This document shows, one piece after another, positions 51,811 through 61,691 of a stretch of 64,000 nucleotides of DNA. The position numbers and the translations under genes were made by a program. The notes beneath the pieces were generated by a model. That model saw only the letters and a program-made list of their open reading frames with translations. It did not search any database and was not told where the DNA came from. Position 1 is the first letter of the stretch. Every line of letters starts with the position of its first letter. Source of the DNA: Rhodoplanes serenus (GTDB lineage Bacteria > Pseudomonadota > Alphaproteobacteria > Rhizobiales > Xanthobacteraceae); NCBI GenBank assembly GCA_945893145.1, contig CAMDDZ010000023.1, positions 1 through 64,000 of the forward strand, given 5' to 3'.

Positions 51811-53421
51811 ATGGCTGTGTCCGATCGTTCCCGTCCGAACTTCCTTCTGTTCATCACCGACCAGCACCGCGCCGACTTCCTCGGCTGCTATGGCCATCCG
51901 GTGCTGCGCACGCCGCACATCGATTCGATTGCGGCGAGGGGGACGGCGTTCGATCGCTTCTACGTTGCCAGTCCGGTGTGCCAGCCCAACCGGGCAAGCC
52001 TGATGACGGGCCGCATGCCATCGGTGCACGACGTCCGCTCCAACGGCATTTCGCTGTCGATGGATTCCGTCACCTTCGTCGACCTGCTGCGCGACGCGGG
52101 CTACCGGACCGCTTTGATCGGCAAGAGCCATCTGCAGAACTTCACGCCACATCCGCCGATCATCAAGCGGCCGCCGCCGCGCGATGGCTTTCATGAGCCG
52201 TCCGCCCCACTGACCCAGTCGCTGCGCGATCATCTGGACGATCCCAAATACGAGCAGGAGACGCCGCAATACTGGACGCGGCCCGGCGCCCATGTGCAGA
52301 CGCCGTTCTACGGCTTCGATCATGTGACGCTGGTGCGGGCGCATGGCGACGAGCCGGGCGGCGACTACGATCGCTGGCTCGAAGCGCGCGACCCGAAAGC
52401 GAAGGATTTGCTGGGGCCGAAGAACAGCCTGCCGCACGACTATGTAGTGCCGCAGGCCTATCGAACGGCGATCCCGGCGGAGCTTTATGCCACGTCATTC
52501 CTCGGCGACCGCGCTTGCGCCTATCTCGATGCGGCCAAGAACGCAAACAAGGACGATGCGCCGTTCTTCCTGATGGTGTCGTTCCCCGACCCGCATCATC
52601 CGTTCAATCCGCCCGGTAAATACTGGGACATGTACAAGCCCGAGCAGTTTCCGGTGCCGGAGGCGTTTTCCCGCAACGACTGGACGCCGCCAGCACTGGT
52701 TCAGAACGTCATCAAGGAGCGCGAGGCCGGCAAAGCCAATCTCACCGGCATGGGTACGATCGGCGTGTCGGCGCGCGAGGCCCAGGAGGCGAGGGCGCTG
52801 ACCTGCGGCATGATCGCCTGCATCGACGATGCGATCGGGTCGGTGCTTGGCGCGCTCGACCGCAGCGGCAAACGCGACGATACGATCGTGATCTTCACCA
52901 GCGACCACGGCGATCATCTCGGCGATCATCGGCTGATGCTGAAGGGCGCCGAGCAATATCAGAGCATCGTGCGGGTGCCGTTCATCTGGGCTGACCCAAC
53001 CGTGTTGGGCCAGCCGAAGCGGACCAATGCGCTGGGCTCGACCATGGACATCGGCACCACCGTGCTGGAGCGCGCCAGGATCGAACCGGCGAGCGGCATG
53101 CAGGCCAAAAGCCTGCTTCCGGCAATTGGCGGGACGCCGGTGCGGGACAGCGTGTTCATCCAGTACGACCATCAGGCGCCGAACGCCGGCACCGACGTGG
53201 CGGCGCGCGTGCATTCGCTGATCGACGGCCGCTACCGCGTCAGCATGTTCCATGGCACCGGCTGGGGCGAGCTCTATGATCTGCAGAACGATCCGGGCGA
53301 GTTCGACAATCTGTGGGACCAGCCGGAGCATGCGGCAACGCGGGCTAGGATGACGGAGAAGCTCCTGCTTGCCGAAATCGAACACGTCGACCGCGTGCCG
53401 TTGCCGACACGGCGTGCGTAA
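51811..53421 (+). CDS. Sulfatase-family hydrolase (Cys-type)
   Basis: 536 residues of the alkaline-phosphatase-like sulfatase superfamily. Metal-binding motif RPNFLLFITDQHRADF at the start, catalytic Cys57 in SPVCQPNRASLMTGR (C-X-P-X-R, where Cys would be converted to formylglycine), and the metal motif FTSDHGDHLGDHRLMLKG. It hydrolyses a sulfate, phosphonate-monoester or related ester; the Cys form argues for a true sulfatase or phosphonate monoester hydrolase. No signal peptide, so it is probably cytoplasmic. It starts 68 bases from the divergent DUF6867-like gene and is followed by a Bug gene on the same strand. Confidence 0.9.
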   Translation: MAVSDRSRPNFLLFITDQHRADFLGCYGHPVLRTPHIDSIAARGTAFDRFYVASPVCQPNRASLMTGRMPSVHDVRSNGISLSMDSVTFVDLLRDAGYRTALIGKSHLQNFTPHPPIIKRPPPRDGFHEPSAPLTQSLRDHLDDPKYEQETPQYWTRPGAHVQTPFYGFDHVTLVRAHGDEPGGDYDRWLEARDPKAKDLLGPKNSLPHDYVVPQAYRTAIPAELYATSFLGDRACAYLDAAKNANKDDAPFFLMVSFPDPHHPFNPPGKYWDMYKPEQFPVPEAFSRNDWTPPALVQNVIKEREAGKANLTGMGTIGVSAREAQEARALTCGMIACIDDAIGSVLGALDRSGKRDDTIVIFTSDHGDHLGDHRLMLKGAEQYQSIVRVPFIWADPTVLGQPKRTNALGSTMDIGTTVLERARIEPASGMQAKSLLPAIGGTPVRDSVFIQYDHQAPNAGTDVAARVHSLIDGRYRVSMFHGTGWGELYDLQNDPGEFDNLWDQPEHAATRARMTEKLLLAEIEHVDRVPLPTRRA

Positions 53422-53443
53422 CAAAACAAGTTTGGAGGAAACC

Positions 53444-54412
53444 GTGAGCACCATCAGGACTGCATTCGCCGCTATCGCGCTGGCTCTGGCGGCGGTTCCC
53501 GCCGGGGCGGAGGACTATCCGTCGCGGCCGGTGCGCATCGTGGTGCCGTTCGCGGCCGGCGCAGGCAACGACCTGCTGGGCCGCCTGCTTGCGGCCGAAC
53601 TGACCAAGCGGCTCAACGCCCAGGTCTTTGTCGAAAACAAACCCGGCGCAGCGTCACAGCTTGGCACCGACCTGGTGGCGAAATCGCCACCCGACGGCTA
53701 CACGCTGCTGTGGACAGCATCCGACGGGCTTTCGGTGCTGCCTGCCGTCAAGGAGTCGGTGCCGTACAAGATTCCGGACGATTTCGTCTTCATCGCGTCG
53801 CCGACCCGCATCTCATTCGTGATCGCCGTTAATCCCAAGGTGCCAGCTAAGTCGATTGGGGAGTTGATCGCTTACGCCAAGGCCAACCCCGGCAAGCTGA
53901 ACTACGGCAGCGCAGGGCTCGGCAGCGCGCCGCATATGGGCCTCGCGCTGTTCGCCAACGCGGCCAAGATCGAGATGGTGCACGTGCCATTCGCAGGCCT
54001 CGGCCCTGCGCTGAACGCCGTGATGGCAGGCACCGTCGACCTGTCGCTCACCACGGTGCCGTTCGCCAAGCCGCAGGCCGAGGCCGGCACGGTCCGCAAC
54101 CTCGCAATCACCGGCATGGCGCGAGATGCACTGCTGCCGGATGTGCCGACCTTGCGGGAAGCCGGCGTGCCGGTGACCGTTCAGGTGTTTTTTGGTCTGC
54201 TGGCTCCCGCAGGCACGCCTGAGCCGATCGTGGCGCGGCTGCGCACTGAGGTTGCCGCCATCGCCAAGGACCCGGCCGTCGTCGAGCGGCTGAACACCAT
54301 CGGTTATCCGGCGGCCTATCTCGACGGCAACGCCTACCGCGACACCATCTTGAAAGACCTGGAGCAGTGGCGCGCTGTCGCCAAGGCGGCGAATATCAAG
54401 ATCGCGAATTAA
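53444..54412 (+). CDS. Bug-family tripartite tricarboxylate transporter substrate-binding protein
   Basis: 322 residues with a signal peptide (FAAIALALAAVPAGA) and the Bug opening DYPSRPVRIVVPFAAGAGNDLLGR, the FVENKPGAASQLGTD loop, NYGSAGLGSAPHMGL and VHVPFAGLGPALNAVM. It should bind a carboxylate in the periplasm. The GTG start at 53444 follows GGAGGAA and opens the signal peptide; a longer frame overlaps the sulfatase end. It is 22 bases after the sulfatase, so probably in one transcript, perhaps importing the substrate or product of that enzyme. No permease genes are nearby. Confidence 0.9.
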   Translation: MSTIRTAFAAIALALAAVPAGAEDYPSRPVRIVVPFAAGAGNDLLGRLLAAELTKRLNAQVFVENKPGAASQLGTDLVAKSPPDGYTLLWTASDGLSVLPAVKESVPYKIPDDFVFIASPTRISFVIAVNPKVPAKSIGELIAYAKANPGKLNYGSAGLGSAPHMGLALFANAAKIEMVHVPFAGLGPALNAVMAGTVDLSLTTVPFAKPQAEAGTVRNLAITGMARDALLPDVPTLREAGVPVTVQVFFGLLAPAGTPEPIVARLRTEVAAIAKDPAVVERLNTIGYPAAYLDGNAYRDTILKDLEQWRAVAKAANIKIAN

Positions 54413-54418
54413 CAGACG

Positions 54419-55402
54419 CTATTTCGTAGTGCCGCGGTCCTCGACGGACCAGCCGGAAGCCGCCACCAGGCGGCCCCAGCGCACGGTCTGCGCCTTGATG
54501 TCGGCTTTGAGCTGCGGCCCGGTTTGAGCCGTGACCTCGAAGCCTTGCGCTTCGAGCTTCTTGCGGTTCTCCGGATCGGTATGGGCGGCGACGGCGGCGT
54601 CGGTCAGCCGTTTGAGCACGTCGGGCGGGGTGCCTTCCTTCACGAGCAGGCCGAACCAGACCTTCGCGGTGAACTCCGGATAGCCCAGCTCGGCGAAGGT
54701 CGGCACGTCCGGCAGCGAGCGGTCGCGCTTTTCCCCGGTGGTGCCGAGCGCCTTGAGCTTGCCGGCCTGAACCAGCTGGAACGTCGAATTGACCTGGGCA
54801 AACCCGAACTGCGAGTGGCCGCCGAGCAGCGCGGTGGCCTGCGCGCCCGAGCCGTTGAAGGGCACGTGGGTGAGATCAAGGTTGAACTTCTCGTTCATCT
54901 GGAAACCAAGGAAATGTGCTGGTGTGCCAGGCTGATAGGACGAATAGCTCAGCTTTCCCTTGTTCTGTTTCGCCCATTGGATGAACTCGGCGAAGCTGCT
55001 GGCGGGCACGCTCGGGTGGACGATGAAGACCAGCGGCGCCTCGACGCCGCGGATGATCGGATGGAAGCTGTCGATCGACCAGCGCGAGTTCTTGAACAGG
55101 TTCGGCAGGATTTCGGTGAACGCCTGGGTGGCGAGCCAGATCAGGTTGCCGTCGGCCGGCTGGTCGGCGACGTATTGCGCCGCAAGGTTGCCGCTGGCGC
55201 CAACCTTGTTCTCAACAATGATCGGCTGGCCGAGGGTCTTCGACATGTGCTCGGCGATCAGCCGGGCGTAAGGGTCGAGCGCGCCGCCCGCCGGCACGCC
55301 GATGATGAGGCGGATCACGCCGGATTGGGCGAATGTGGCCGAAGCACAGAATGGCAGGGCTGCCGCAGATAGCGCCAGCCGCGCGAAGTGACGCCGGTTC
55401 AT
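54419..55402 (-). CDS. Bug-family tripartite tricarboxylate transporter substrate-binding protein
   Basis: 327 residues with a twin-Arg-free signal peptide (RLALSAAALPFCASATFA) and a Bug fold: VIRLIIGVPAGGALDPYARLIAE, IIVENKVGASGNLAAQYVAD, SYQPGTPAHFLGFQMNE and LTHVPFNGSGAQATALLGG. It lies convergent to the preceding Bug gene (6 bases apart) and 59 bases after the end of livF. It is an orphan without TctA/TctB. Different from the two other Bug proteins of the window in the ligand loops, so different ligands are likely. Confidence 0.9.
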   Translation of the reverse strand: MNRRHFARLALSAAALPFCASATFAQSGVIRLIIGVPAGGALDPYARLIAEHMSKTLGQPIIVENKVGASGNLAAQYVADQPADGNLIWLATQAFTEILPNLFKNSRWSIDSFHPIIRGVEAPLVFIVHPSVPASSFAEFIQWAKQNKGKLSYSSYQPGTPAHFLGFQMNEKFNLDLTHVPFNGSGAQATALLGGHSQFGFAQVNSTFQLVQAGKLKALGTTGEKRDRSLPDVPTFAELGYPEFTAKVWFGLLVKEGTPPDVLKRLTDAAVAAHTDPENRKKLEAQGFEVTAQTGPQLKADIKAQTVRWGRLVAASGWSVEDRGTTK

Positions 55403-55461
55403 GAATCCCTCCTGGATGTCTTGGATAGCCTAGCGCCCGGTGGCGCTGCTGTCCCGGCGGC

Positions 55462-56187
55462 TCAGTGTCGCCCGCCTTCGAGATAGGCGGCGCGCACTTC
55501 AGGGCTCTCCAACAGCTCGCGTCCGCTGCCGGAGAGCGTGATCAGGCCGTTGACGATGACATAACCGCGGTGCGCGAGCTTGAGCGCGTGGAAGGCGTTC
55601 TGTTCGACCAGGAACACGGTGAGCTTGTCGCGCTCGTTTAATTCGCGAATGGCGCGGAAAATCTGCTTGGCCAGCATCGGCGCGATGCCGAGCGAAGGCT
55701 CGTCCAACAGCAGAAGGCGAGGCCGGCTCATCAGCGCGCGGCTGATGGCGAGCATTTGCTGCTCGCCGCCCGATAGCGTGCCGCCACGTTGGTGCAGCCG
55801 TTCGCCGAGCACCGGGAACAGCGTGCAGACCCGCTTCATGTCCGCTTCGAAATGGCCGGGCTCGCTGACGGTCGCGCCCATCTGCAAGTTCTCCAGCACC
55901 GTCATGCGGGGGAAGATGCGGCGGCCCTCGGGCGCCTGCGCGATACGCAGGTGCGCGATTTCGTGCGTCGGCACGTTTGTGATGTCGCCGCCCTGGAAGG
56001 TGATCGAGCCTTCGCGCGCGCGCGGATTGCCGAAGACCGTCATCATCAGCGTCGATTTTCCGGCGCCGTTGGCGCCGATCAGCGTGACGATCTCGCCGTC
56101 GTTGACGTCGAGATCGACGCCCTTCAGCGCCATGATGTTGCCGTAGAATGCCTTGACGCCGCGAATGGCGAGGAGCGGTTCGGTCAC
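55462..56187 (-). CDS. livF: LivF branched-chain amino acid ABC transporter ATPase
   Basis: 241 residues with the LivF ABC features: Walker A GANGAGKST, EGRRIFPRMTVLENL, signature GGTLSGGEQQMLAISRAL, Walker B LLLLDEPSLGIAPM and switch His-like region VFLVEQNAFHAL. It powers amino-acid import with LivG, LivH and LivM. Its start overlaps the stop of livG by four bases (56184-56187), so livG-livF is coupled. A 6-base gap separates it from the following Bug gene. The chain order livH-livM-livG-livF is the usual one. Confidence 0.95.
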   Translation of the reverse strand: MTEPLLAIRGVKAFYGNIMALKGVDLDVNDGEIVTLIGANGAGKSTLMMTVFGNPRAREGSITFQGGDITNVPTHEIAHLRIAQAPEGRRIFPRMTVLENLQMGATVSEPGHFEADMKRVCTLFPVLGERLHQRGGTLSGGEQQMLAISRALMSRPRLLLLDEPSLGIAPMLAKQIFRAIRELNERDKLTVFLVEQNAFHALKLAHRGYVIVNGLITLSGSGRELLESPEVRAAYLEGGRH

Positions 56188-57020
56188 AGCCCGACCTCCG
56201 CTTCCACCTTGATGACTTCTTCGTCCTCGACGCCCAGGTAGGCCGCGATCACCTTGGGGTCGTCGCGGATCGCGGCCGGCGTGCCGTCGGCGATCTTGAA
56301 CCCATGATCGAGCACCACGATGTGGTCGGAAATCTCCATCACGACGCTCATGTCGTGCTCGATCAGCAGGATCGAGGTGGCGTGATCGGTGCGGATGAAG
56401 CGCAACAGCGCGTTGAGCTCGCCGCTCTCGCGGGCGTTGAGGCCCGCCGCCGGTTCATCGAGGCACAGCAGCACCGGATCGGTGCACATGGCGCGCGCGA
56501 TCTCGAGGCGTCGCTGCTCGCCGTAAGCGAGCGCACCGGCGGAATCGTCGGCGCGCCCCAGCAGATTGGTGCGCTCCAGCCAGTAGCGTGCTTTATCGAC
56601 TGCGGTGCGTTCGGCCGCCCGATAGCGGCCGAGGCCGAACAGTCCGCCGAAGGTGAAGCCCGACGCCGCCATCAGCACGTTGTGCTGCGCGACCACCAAA
56701 TTCTCCAGCACTGTCATGGCCGGGAACAAGCGGATGTTCTGGAACGTGCGCGCAACGCGCGCCTGCTGCGCGACCCGGAAGTCGAGCAAGCGTTCGAGCA
56801 GGTAGAACCGGCCGTCCGGATGGGCGAGCCGCATCATGCCGGCGCTTGGCTTGTAGAAACCAGTGATGCAGTTGAACACGGTGGTCTTGCCGGCGCCGTT
56901 CGGCCCGATCAGCGCGGTGATGTCGCCGCGCTTGGCGGTAAAGCTCAAATCGTCGATCGCGACCAGACCGCCGAAGCGCATGGTCAGGTGTTCGACCTCG
57001 AGGATCGGCTCGGGGCTCAT
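56184..57020 (-). CDS. livG: LivG branched-chain amino acid ABC transporter ATPase
   Basis: 278 residues with Walker A IGPNGAGKTT, FQNIRLFPAMTVLENL, signature ALAYGEQRRLEIARAM, Walker B LCLDEPAAGLN and switch LIEHDMSVVM. The region ARTFQNIRLF is typical of LivG. The ATG at 57020 overlaps the stop of livM by four bases (57017-57020), and the longer frame to 57098 has no conserved sequence. It shares the operon livH-livM-livG-livF. Confidence 0.95.
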   Translation of the reverse strand: MSPEPILEVEHLTMRFGGLVAIDDLSFTAKRGDITALIGPNGAGKTTVFNCITGFYKPSAGMMRLAHPDGRFYLLERLLDFRVAQQARVARTFQNIRLFPAMTVLENLVVAQHNVLMAASGFTFGGLFGLGRYRAAERTAVDKARYWLERTNLLGRADDSAGALAYGEQRRLEIARAMCTDPVLLCLDEPAAGLNARESGELNALLRFIRTDHATSILLIEHDMSVVMEISDHIVVLDHGFKIADGTPAAIRDDPKVIAAYLGVEDEEVIKVEAEVGL

Positions 57021-58306
57021 GCCGCCCCCTTGCTGGGTTCGGGCTTCGGCAGGTGCAGCGAAGGCTCGCGGGTGGAGACGAGCCCGCGTGGCCGCCACAG
57101 CATGATGACGACCATCGCGGCGCCGAACACCAGCATGCGGTATTGGTCGAGTCCGCGGAACAGTTCGAAACCGCCAAGCATGGCGAGCGCCGCAATCGCA
57201 ATGCCGACCTGCGAGCCCATGCCGCCCAGCACCACGATGGCGAGCACCAGCGCGGACTCGTTGAAGGTGAACGATTCCGGGCTGATGAAGCCCTGGCGCG
57301 TGGCGAAGAACGATCCCGCGATGCCGGCGAACATGGCGCCCATCGCGAACGCCGTGAGCTTGGTGTTGGTGGTGTTGATGCCGAGCGCGCGGCAGGCGAT
57401 CTCATCCTCACGCATCGCCTCCCAGGCGCGGCCGACCGGCAGCCGCCGCAGCCGCAGCGTCACCCAGTTGGTGATCAGCGCGAGCGCGAGGATGACGTAA
57501 AACAGAAACACGATGCGGTGGATGGACGAGAATTCGAGGCCGAAGAAGGCCGCGAAGCCGTCTTCCTCCTCGTTGAACGGCAGGCCGAAGAACGACGGCC
57601 GCGGGATGTTGCCGATGCCGTTCGGTCCACCGGTGAAGCTTTGCCAGTTGGTCAGCACCAGGCGGATGATCTCGCCGAACGCGAGCGTCACGATGGCGAG
57701 ATAATCGCCACGCAGCCGCAGGACCGGGAAGCCGAGCAGCACGCCCCAGAACGCCGCAAGGATGCCGGCGACCGGCAGGCAGATCCAGAACGATAGCTCG
57801 AAGTTCTGCGCCAAGAGCGCGTAAGAATAGGCGCCGACCGCGTAGAACGCGACATAGCCGAGGTCGAGCAGGCCCGCGAGGCCAACCACGATGTTGAGAC
57901 CCCAGCCCAGCATCACGTAGGTCAGCACCAGGATGCCGAGATCGAGCAGATAGCGGTTGTGATAGGTCAGGAGCGGCCAGCAGATCGCCAGCGCGAACAG
58001 GGCCGGCACCGCGAGGCGGCGGATGATCCGCGCCGCACGCGACTCGAGCAACGGCTTGAAGCGGCCGGCCATCAGCGGCCCGCGCCCGAACAGCAGCGAG
58101 CGGAGCAGCGAGCCCGCGAACACGACCGCAACCACGATCGCGAGCTCCTCGAAGCGCGTGGTGAGGACGAGGGCGGCGTTCGGGCCAAGCCCGGTGCGCA
58201 GCCCGATCAGCAAGCCGAACAGGCCGAACGCCACTAACGCCGCGAGCGTTGCGTCCTTCAGCGCGGTAGCCAGAAGCGGCTTGCGGGTCGCGGCTTGTGT
58301 GTTCAC
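57017..58306 (-). CDS. livM: LivM branched-chain amino acid ABC transporter permease
   Basis: 429 residues, longer than average, with about ten hydrophobic helices. The LivM core is visible: LDLGILVLTYVMLGWGLNIVVGLAGLLDLGYVAFYAVGAYSYALL, LRGDYLAIVTLAFGEIIRLVL, and LRRLPVGRAWEAMREDEIACRALGIN, the coupling-helix region to the ATPases. An extra N-terminal membrane segment precedes it. It forms the channel with LivH. It starts 13 bases after livH ends. Confidence 0.94.
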   Translation of the reverse strand: MNTQAATRKPLLATALKDATLAALVAFGLFGLLIGLRTGLGPNAALVLTTRFEELAIVVAVVFAGSLLRSLLFGRGPLMAGRFKPLLESRAARIIRRLAVPALFALAICWPLLTYHNRYLLDLGILVLTYVMLGWGLNIVVGLAGLLDLGYVAFYAVGAYSYALLAQNFELSFWICLPVAGILAAFWGVLLGFPVLRLRGDYLAIVTLAFGEIIRLVLTNWQSFTGGPNGIGNIPRPSFFGLPFNEEEDGFAAFFGLEFSSIHRIVFLFYVILALALITNWVTLRLRRLPVGRAWEAMREDEIACRALGINTTNTKLTAFAMGAMFAGIAGSFFATRQGFISPESFTFNESALVLAIVVLGGMGSQVGIAIAALAMLGGFELFRGLDQYRMLVFGAAMVVIMLWRPRGLVSTREPSLHLPKPEPSKGAA

Positions 58307-58319
58307 GGGCGGTCCGCGC

Positions 58320-59234
<915 letters not shown>

Positions 59235-59372
59235 CGGCTGACTCGCGCCCCCGCCCTCTGCCGCACGCGGCGATTCTCTCGAATTCCCCGACAATTGCGC
59301 TCTTAGCAGGGGCCACGGCGAGGGGCAATGCGGCGGCTGTTGCGCCGGCGGGCTTTGCACTATCGATAGCCC

Positions 59373-60170
59373 ATGGAGCCTTGGATCGAGGTTGCGCTGC
59401 GGGTTGCTGTTGCGGCCGCCCTATTCGGCCTGATGGCGGCGTGGGAATTGTTCGCGCCGCGGCGGCCGCTGTCGGTTGGCCGGCTGCGCCGCTGGCCGAA
59501 CCATGTTGGCCTCGTTGTGCTCGATGCCGTGCTGGTGCGGCTCGTGCTGCCGACAGCCGTGCTGGGGGCTGCGATCTACGCCGCCGGCAATGGGCTTGGC
59601 CTGTTCAACGTTCTGCACTTGCGGCTGTCGCTCGCCTTCCTGTTCGGCTTCCTGCTGCTCGATCTGACGATCTACGCCCAGCACGTCGTGTTTCACCATG
59701 TGCCGTGGCTGTGGCGGCTGCACCGCATGCACCACGCCGACCTCGACATCGACGTCAGCACGGGCCTTCGGTTTCATCCGTTCGAGATTCTGATTTCGGT
59801 CGCCATCAAGATCGCGGTGGTGATCGCCTTCGGCATTCCGCCGGTCGCGGCGTTCTGCTTCGAGGTCGTCCTCAATGCCACCTCGATGTTCAATCATTCC
59901 AACGTGCGGATGCCGGCGTGGCTCGACCGCGCGCTGCGGCTCTTTCTGGTTACGCCCGACATGCACCGCGTCCACCATTCGGTCGAGGCGGCTGAGCACA
60001 ACCGTAACTTTGGTTTCAATTTGCCCTGGTGGGATCGGCTGTTCCGCACCTACCGGGCCGAGCCGCAAGCGGGGCACGACCGCATGGGCATCGGACTGCA
60101 GATCTTCCGCGCACCGGAAGAATCCCGGCTCGACCGATTGCTGACGCAACCATTCCGCAACGAACGCTGA
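59373..60170 (+). CDS. Sterol desaturase/fatty acid hydroxylase family membrane protein
   Basis: 265 residues with four hydrophobic segments and the di-iron His clusters of the family: HVVFHHVP, LHRMHHAD and DMHRVHHSVEAAEHNRNFGF. Such integral-membrane enzymes hydroxylate or desaturate sterols, hopanoids or fatty acids with O2. Residues 70-90 contain the first helix LSLAFLFGFLLLDLTIYAQH with the start of the His cluster. The substrate cannot be assigned. It is divergent from livH and is followed by mgtC 43 bases later. Confidence 0.88.
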   Translation: MEPWIEVALRVAVAAALFGLMAAWELFAPRRPLSVGRLRRWPNHVGLVVLDAVLVRLVLPTAVLGAAIYAAGNGLGLFNVLHLRLSLAFLFGFLLLDLTIYAQHVVFHHVPWLWRLHRMHHADLDIDVSTGLRFHPFEILISVAIKIAVVIAFGIPPVAAFCFEVVLNATSMFNHSNVRMPAWLDRALRLFLVTPDMHRVHHSVEAAEHNRNFGFNLPWWDRLFRTYRAEPQAGHDRMGIGLQIFRAPEESRLDRLLTQPFRNER

Positions 60171-60213
60171 GCGCGCCTTTTCGGTGGCAGCGGCTTCGGC
60201 TAGGCTCGTCGCT

Positions 60214-60657
60214 ATGGAAACGCTCGAGATGGCACTTCGCCTGGGGATGGCGGCGCTCGCCGGTGCGGCGCTCGGTCTCAATCGCGACCTGCATCATAAG
60301 GTCACCGGGGTGCGCACGCTGGGTCTCGTCGGCGTCGGCTCGTGCATTGTGGTGCTGTCGGTCGTGCATCTTGGGGTCGGCGACGCGACGCGCGTGATTC
60401 AGGGCGTCGTGACCGGTGTCGGGTTTCTCGGCGCGGGCGTCATCATCCGCAGCGAAAACGGCAAACAGGTGCACGGGCTGACCACCGCGGCCTGCGTCTG
60501 GCTCACCGCCAGTATCGGTGCCGCCTGTGGGGTGAGCGAATGGCGGCTGATTTTCATGAGCGTGCCGATCGTGTTTGCGATTCTGGTTTTCGGCGGGCGG
60601 TTCGAGAAGTGGTTTCACCGGCAATGGCCGGAACCTGCTGAACCCGAAGGCAAGTGA
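60214..60657 (+). CDS. mgtC: MgtC/SapB-family membrane protein
   Basis: 147 residues with four or five hydrophobic helices: ETLEMALRLGMAALAGAALGLNRDLHHKVTGVRTLGLVGVGSC, then GVVTGVGFLGAGVIIRSENGKQVHGLTTAACVWLTASIGAACG, the hallmark GFLGAG and glycine spacing of MgtC. MgtC proteins are linked to survival in low Mg2+ or in macrophages. Only the membrane domain is present, without the C-terminal ACT-like domain. The ATG at 60214 is preferred to a GTG at 60184. Confidence 0.9.
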   Translation: METLEMALRLGMAALAGAALGLNRDLHHKVTGVRTLGLVGVGSCIVVLSVVHLGVGDATRVIQGVVTGVGFLGAGVIIRSENGKQVHGLTTAACVWLTASIGAACGVSEWRLIFMSVPIVFAILVFGGRFEKWFHRQWPEPAEPEGK

Positions 60658-60676
60658 TCTCCGTTCGGAGGCTTCC

Positions 60677-60793
60677 ATGCCCGACCTGCGCGATCCGGTC
60701 CTCAATCCGGTCTCGATCGAAGATTTGCGCCCAACCCAGATCACGGTCGGCATGCGCGCGGCGCATGAGAAGTGCGGCCCGATTGAGGGCTGA
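60677..60793 (+). pseudogene. Truncated ParB-like (ParBc_2-type) N-terminal remnant
   Basis: 38 codons beginning MPDLRDPVLNPVSIEDLRPTQ and ITVGMRAAHEKCG, then a stop. This opening resembles the first part of small ParB-like nuclease-fold proteins (VxIEDLRPTQxTVGM), which are normally more than 150 residues long; the remainder is missing. A good CGGAGG ribosome site lies at 60666-60671. It looks like a broken gene, not a functional short protein, but translation of the fragment is possible. Confidence 0.5.
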
Positions 60794-60857
60794 CACGTAT
60801 TCTCGACATCAGCACGCTTTGGTTGTAAGTTTTGACGAGCTCAGGGGAGGGCTTTTC

Positions 60858-61184
60858 ATGAAAGCATTATCGATGGCGCTCGGAGTGGCGCTTGCGGTTC
60901 TGTCGTGCGCGATGGACGCGAAGAGTCAGACTATGATGGGCAGTCAGGGGAATACCATGATGGGTACCCAGGGGCAGTTTGGCGTGCAAATGCCGGTGCA
61001 AGGACCGGCGCGAGAACCGGCGCAGGTTTCGCGAGCTGCATCGCGGGACGATCTCCTGAGACACTGCCGTCAACAGGTGTTCCGGAAATACGGACAGCGG
61101 GCGGGCTCGCAAACATTGGTCCGCACCGACAACATGCTGCAGATGACGGACGCTTGCGTCGCCAACGGCGGCGTCCTGAACTGA
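60858..61184 (+). CDS. Small exported protein with Met/Gly/Gln-rich repeat
   Basis: 108 residues with a signal peptide (MKALSMALGVALAVLSCAMDA) and a Gln/Met/Gly-rich segment: MMGSQGNTMMGTQGQFG, then QMPVQGPAREPAQ. The C-terminal half is helical and basic with three cysteines-or-less: LRHCRQQVFRKYGQRAG, LVRTDNMLQMTDACVANGG. The two Cys (HC and DACV) could form a disulfide. Not recognised. A strong GGGGAGGG ribosome site at 60844-60851 precedes the ATG. Confidence 0.65.
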   Translation: MKALSMALGVALAVLSCAMDAKSQTMMGSQGNTMMGTQGQFGVQMPVQGPAREPAQVSRAASRDDLLRHCRQQVFRKYGQRAGSQTLVRTDNMLQMTDACVANGGVLN

Positions 61185-61239
61185 GCCGAAGCGCCGGCTG
61201 AATCAGTTCAACCGAGAGCCGATCGCCGCAGTCAGACTC

Positions 61240-61488
61240 CTAGCGCTTAGGCTTGGTCTCCGCCGGGCGCACCGTGCCCCAGGGGTCGGTCGTGGGAGCA
61301 GTCGTCGGATTCTGCGCCTTCAGCCGCTTCATGGTCTGATCGTAGGCGGCCTCGTTCTGCTGCTGCTCTCGCCGCTGGCGTGCAAGCAGCTCCTGGTACG
61401 GATCCCCAGATTGGTCTGTCTTGAATTGGGCGTCAGCCGGCCCGGCCAACATCGCCAGCATCAGTGTTGCCGCATACAAAGCTCTCAT
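61240..61488 (-). CDS. Small exported Gln/Arg-rich protein
   Basis: 82 residues with a signal peptide (ALYAATLMLAMLAGPADA) and a polar, charged mature region with a short helix (YQELLARQRREQQQNEAAYDQTMKRL) and a Pro/Thr-rich end. Not recognised. It is convergent with the preceding exported protein. Start ATG at 61488 opens the signal peptide. Role unknown. Confidence 0.6.
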   Translation of the reverse strand: MRALYAATLMLAMLAGPADAQFKTDQSGDPYQELLARQRREQQQNEAAYDQTMKRLKAQNPTTAPTTDPWGTVRPAETKPKR

Positions 61489-61691
61489 GGCTGTCTCCGA
61501 TCATCACGGACTGCGAGGCAGGGGTGTCGAATGCTGGGGCCAAGCCTAGCACGATGCCGGCCGTGCCGCGCCTGCAAATTGTCTCATGGTGCCGGCGGCT
61601 TCGTCCCATGGGTTCCCGCTTTCATGCCTTTCCGGCGCACCGCTAAGGCGGCATGCTGCGGCAAGAAATAAGAAACAGGAGCTCAACGGCC

